Source: Barnesiella sp. An55 (GTDB lineage: Bacteria > Bacteroidota > Bacteroidia > Bacteroidales > Barnesiellaceae). From it: a stretch of DNA of 64,000 bases. Under the pieces are notes generated by a model. It made no database searches. It saw only the letters and a list, made by a program, of their open reading frames with translations, and was not told the DNA's origin. Below, piece after piece: positions 62,362 through 64,000 of the stretch. Made by a program: the position numbers and the translations under genes. The first letter of the stretch is position 1; every line of letters begins with the position of its first letter. The DNA lies in contig NZ_NFHZ01000008.1 in NCBI RefSeq assembly GCF_002161555.1, forward strand, positions 1 to 64,000, in the 5' to 3' direction.

Positions 62362-63669
62362 ATGATAAAGAATAGCGTCGATATTATTACGTTGGGCTGC
62401 TCCAAGAATCTGGTCGATTCGGAACGGCTCATGCATCGTTTCTCCGAAGCCGGTTACAAAGTGCGTCACGACCCCGAAAAGGTGTCGAGCGAATATGTGG
62501 TGGTCAATACCTGTGGATTTATCGGGGACGCCAAGGAGGAGTCGATCGAGATGATTCTGCAAATGGTCGAGGCCAAGAAGGCCCGCAAGATACGCCACCT
62601 CTATGTGATGGGCTGCCTCTCGCAGCGCTATCGCGAGGAGCTCGAGACCGAGATTCCCGAGGTGGACAGGTTCTACGGGAAGTTCGACTGGACCAACCTG
62701 CTGCACGACCTGGGAGCCTGCAACGACGACGCCAAGGATTTCGGCCGTGTGCTCACCACACCCCCGCACTACGCCTATGTGAAGATTGCCGAGGGGTGCA
62801 ACCGTTTCTGCTCCTACTGTGCGATACCCCTTATTACAGGTCGTTTTGTATCCTATCCCATGGACGAGCTGCTCGACGAGGTGCGCTCGCTGGTGGCCCG
62901 CGGTGTGAAGGAGTTCCAGATTATCGCCCAGGACCTGTCGTCCTACGGGCTCGACCTGTATGGCGAACTGAAGTTACCCGAACTCATCGACCGCATGGCA
63001 CAGATTCCCGGGGTGAAGTGGATACGTCTGCACTATGCCTATCCTTCGCAGTTCCCCTACGAGATTCTGCCGGTGATGCGGCGTCATCCCAATGTGTGCA
63101 ACTATCTCGACATTGCCTTGCAGCACATCAGCGACCATATTCTTGCCGACATGCGTCGCCATGTGACCAAGCAGGAGACCTATGATTTGCTGAAACGCAT
63201 CCGGGCCGAGGTGCCCGGTATCCACATACGCACCACCCTCATGGTGGGTTATCCCGGTGAGACCGACGAGGACTTTGAGGAGCTGAAGCAGTTTGTGCGC
63301 GAGGCCCGGTTTGAGCGCATGGGAGCCTTTGCCTACTCCGAGGAGGAGGGAACCTATGCCGCCAACCATTTCCCCGACTCGATTCCCGAGGAGGTGAAGC
63401 AGGCCCGGCTCGACGAGTTGATGGCCTTGCAGGAGGAGGTTGCCCTCGAGAGCAACCGCTCGAAGGTGGGGCAGGAGTTTGACGTGATGGTGGACCGCGA
63501 GGAAGACGACTATTATGTAGGTCGCACCGAGTACGACTCGCCCGAGGTCGATCCCGAGGTACTCATTGCCAAGACCCGCACGTTACCCATTGGCGAATTC
63601 TGTCGGGTGAAGATTGTCGATGCCATGCCCTATGAACTCATGGCCGAACCTGTAAACGACAACCAGTAA
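62362..63669 (+). CDS. rimO: Ribosomal protein S12 methylthiotransferase RimO
   Basis: RimO adds a methylthio group to Asp of ribosomal protein S12. The N-terminal cluster-binding domain has cysteines in ITLGCSKNLVDS, VNTCGFIGDAKEES and VMGCLSQRY. The radical-SAM motif is CNRFCSYCAIPLITG. The C-terminal TRAM domain includes VGQEFDVMVDREEDDYYVGR. Length is 435 aa, typical. Its stop overlaps the start of the next gene (TAATG). Confidence 0.96.
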   Translation: MIKNSVDIITLGCSKNLVDSERLMHRFSEAGYKVRHDPEKVSSEYVVVNTCGFIGDAKEESIEMILQMVEAKKARKIRHLYVMGCLSQRYREELETEIPEVDRFYGKFDWTNLLHDLGACNDDAKDFGRVLTTPPHYAYVKIAEGCNRFCSYCAIPLITGRFVSYPMDELLDEVRSLVARGVKEFQIIAQDLSSYGLDLYGELKLPELIDRMAQIPGVKWIRLHYAYPSQFPYEILPVMRRHPNVCNYLDIALQHISDHILADMRRHVTKQETYDLLKRIRAEVPGIHIRTTLMVGYPGETDEDFEELKQFVREARFERMGAFAYSEEEGTYAANHFPDSIPEEVKQARLDELMALQEEVALESNRSKVGQEFDVMVDREEDDYYVGRTEYDSPEVDPEVLIAKTRTLPIGEFCRVKIVDAMPYELMAEPVNDNQ

Positions 63670-64000
63670 TGCCTGTCGCCATGGACCCCGCTTCTCGGGC
63701 AACGACTCTCTTGACACAGGCTTTCGGACAGAGCCTTGCGCAGTGTTTCCCGGCTTTTGCCTTCAGAATGCCGGGCGAGTCGGTCTTTTACTGGGGCGCT
63801 TGTCGGGCCGATGCGCTGGTAGCTCTTGCCGGTGGTGGCATCGTTGGTGGGGGTGAGGGTTTCCTCTTTGCCCCTTTCGATACGGCAGCTTTGCCTTCAT
63901 TCTTTTTCCCGGTGCGACCGATACCGGCCGAAGCAATAGACCTGGAGTCGCTGAACCTTTGTGCCGATTCTTCCGTTACGAGCGATGAGCCTATGCCCAC
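63669..64000 (+). CDS. menF: Probable isochorismate synthase MenF, N-terminal part only
   Basis: The frame begins in the rimO stop (TAATG) and runs off the window. It gives 110 residues: AFAFRMPGESVFYWG, then GFLFAPFDTAALPSFFFPVR. This resembles the N-terminal region of Bacteroidetes isochorismate synthases (FAxxRxPGE followed by FxxAPF). The chorismate-binding core is outside the window. It would start menaquinone synthesis. The start could also be the ATG at 63681, 4 codons in. Confidence 0.55.
   Translation, partial: MPVAMDPASRATTLLTQAFGQSLAQCFPAFAFRMPGESVFYWGACRADALVALAGGGIVGGGEGFLFAPFDTAALPSFFFPVRPIPAEAIDLESLNLCADSSVTSDEPMP

Overview
The window appears to come from a member of the Bacteroidales (Bacteroidetes). 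Evidence: promoter -7 boxes of the TAnnTTTG type in front of many genes, a type IX secretion C-terminal sorting domain, DUF4270 and DUF4295 proteins, a Bacteroides-type relaxase/MobC pair, and the gene order rpmB-rpmG-DUF4295-ftsY-rimO. The housekeeping half has a GC-rich look (GCC, TCG and CTC codons). A GC-richer lineage such as Barnesiellaceae would fit, but that is a guess. All family names are from reading motifs; no database search was possible.

There are two very different halves. Positions 1 to about 31,050 are an AT-rich accessory island. It starts with the tail of an unknown gene, a lone HipB-like repressor and a tandem pair of DUF262 (GmrSD-like) genes (507-4656). A 92-aa orphan and the decayed end of an IS256-like insertion sequence follow. 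Next comes a 17.3-kb minus-strand operon (5340-22651): small HTH regulator, 1728-aa helicase/DUF1998-like protein with a terminal nuclease fold, SNF2 helicase, 1373-aa adenine methylase, 694-aa PIN-like protein with coiled coil and two membrane helices, and an SF1 (UPF1-like) helicase with a terminal nuclease fold. Helicase/DUF1998 plus SNF2 plus N6-adenine methylase is the composition of class 1 DISARM. However, the DrmA and DrmB parts look fused, the phospholipase-D gene drmC is absent, and two extra genes stand where it would be. This is the best candidate in the window for an undescribed variant defence system. A membrane protein gene is divergent from it.

Positions 23,745-30,990 hold a damaged mobilizable element: relaxase, MobC-like protein, candidate oriT, toprim primase-like gene, a DUF3987 gene whose 5' part is replaced, a truncated tyrosine recombinase, gene scraps, a DUF4377 lipoprotein and an excisionase-like multi-HTH protein whose last HTH module is cut short. 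Several long perfect palindromes and a 10-bp-phased repeat lie here.

From about 31,050 to the end the DNA is ordinary chromosome: mnmE, a secreted nuclease, pepT, miaA, capA-like, folD, ffh, a MATE pump, panD-panC, a glycogen synthase-like gene with a DUF4270 lipoprotein, tRNA-Thr, tRNA-His and tRNA-Asp, a T9SS cargo protein, an AraC regulator divergent from a CocE/NonD hydrolase, nadE, tamB divergent from tsaD-cinA, then ribosomal protein genes, ftsY, rimO and the start of a probable isochorismate synthase cut by the window edge. Most work in translation and tRNA modification (mnmE, miaA, tsaD, rimO, rpmB, rpmG), protein targeting (ffh, ftsY) and cofactor synthesis (folD, panCD, nadE, menF).
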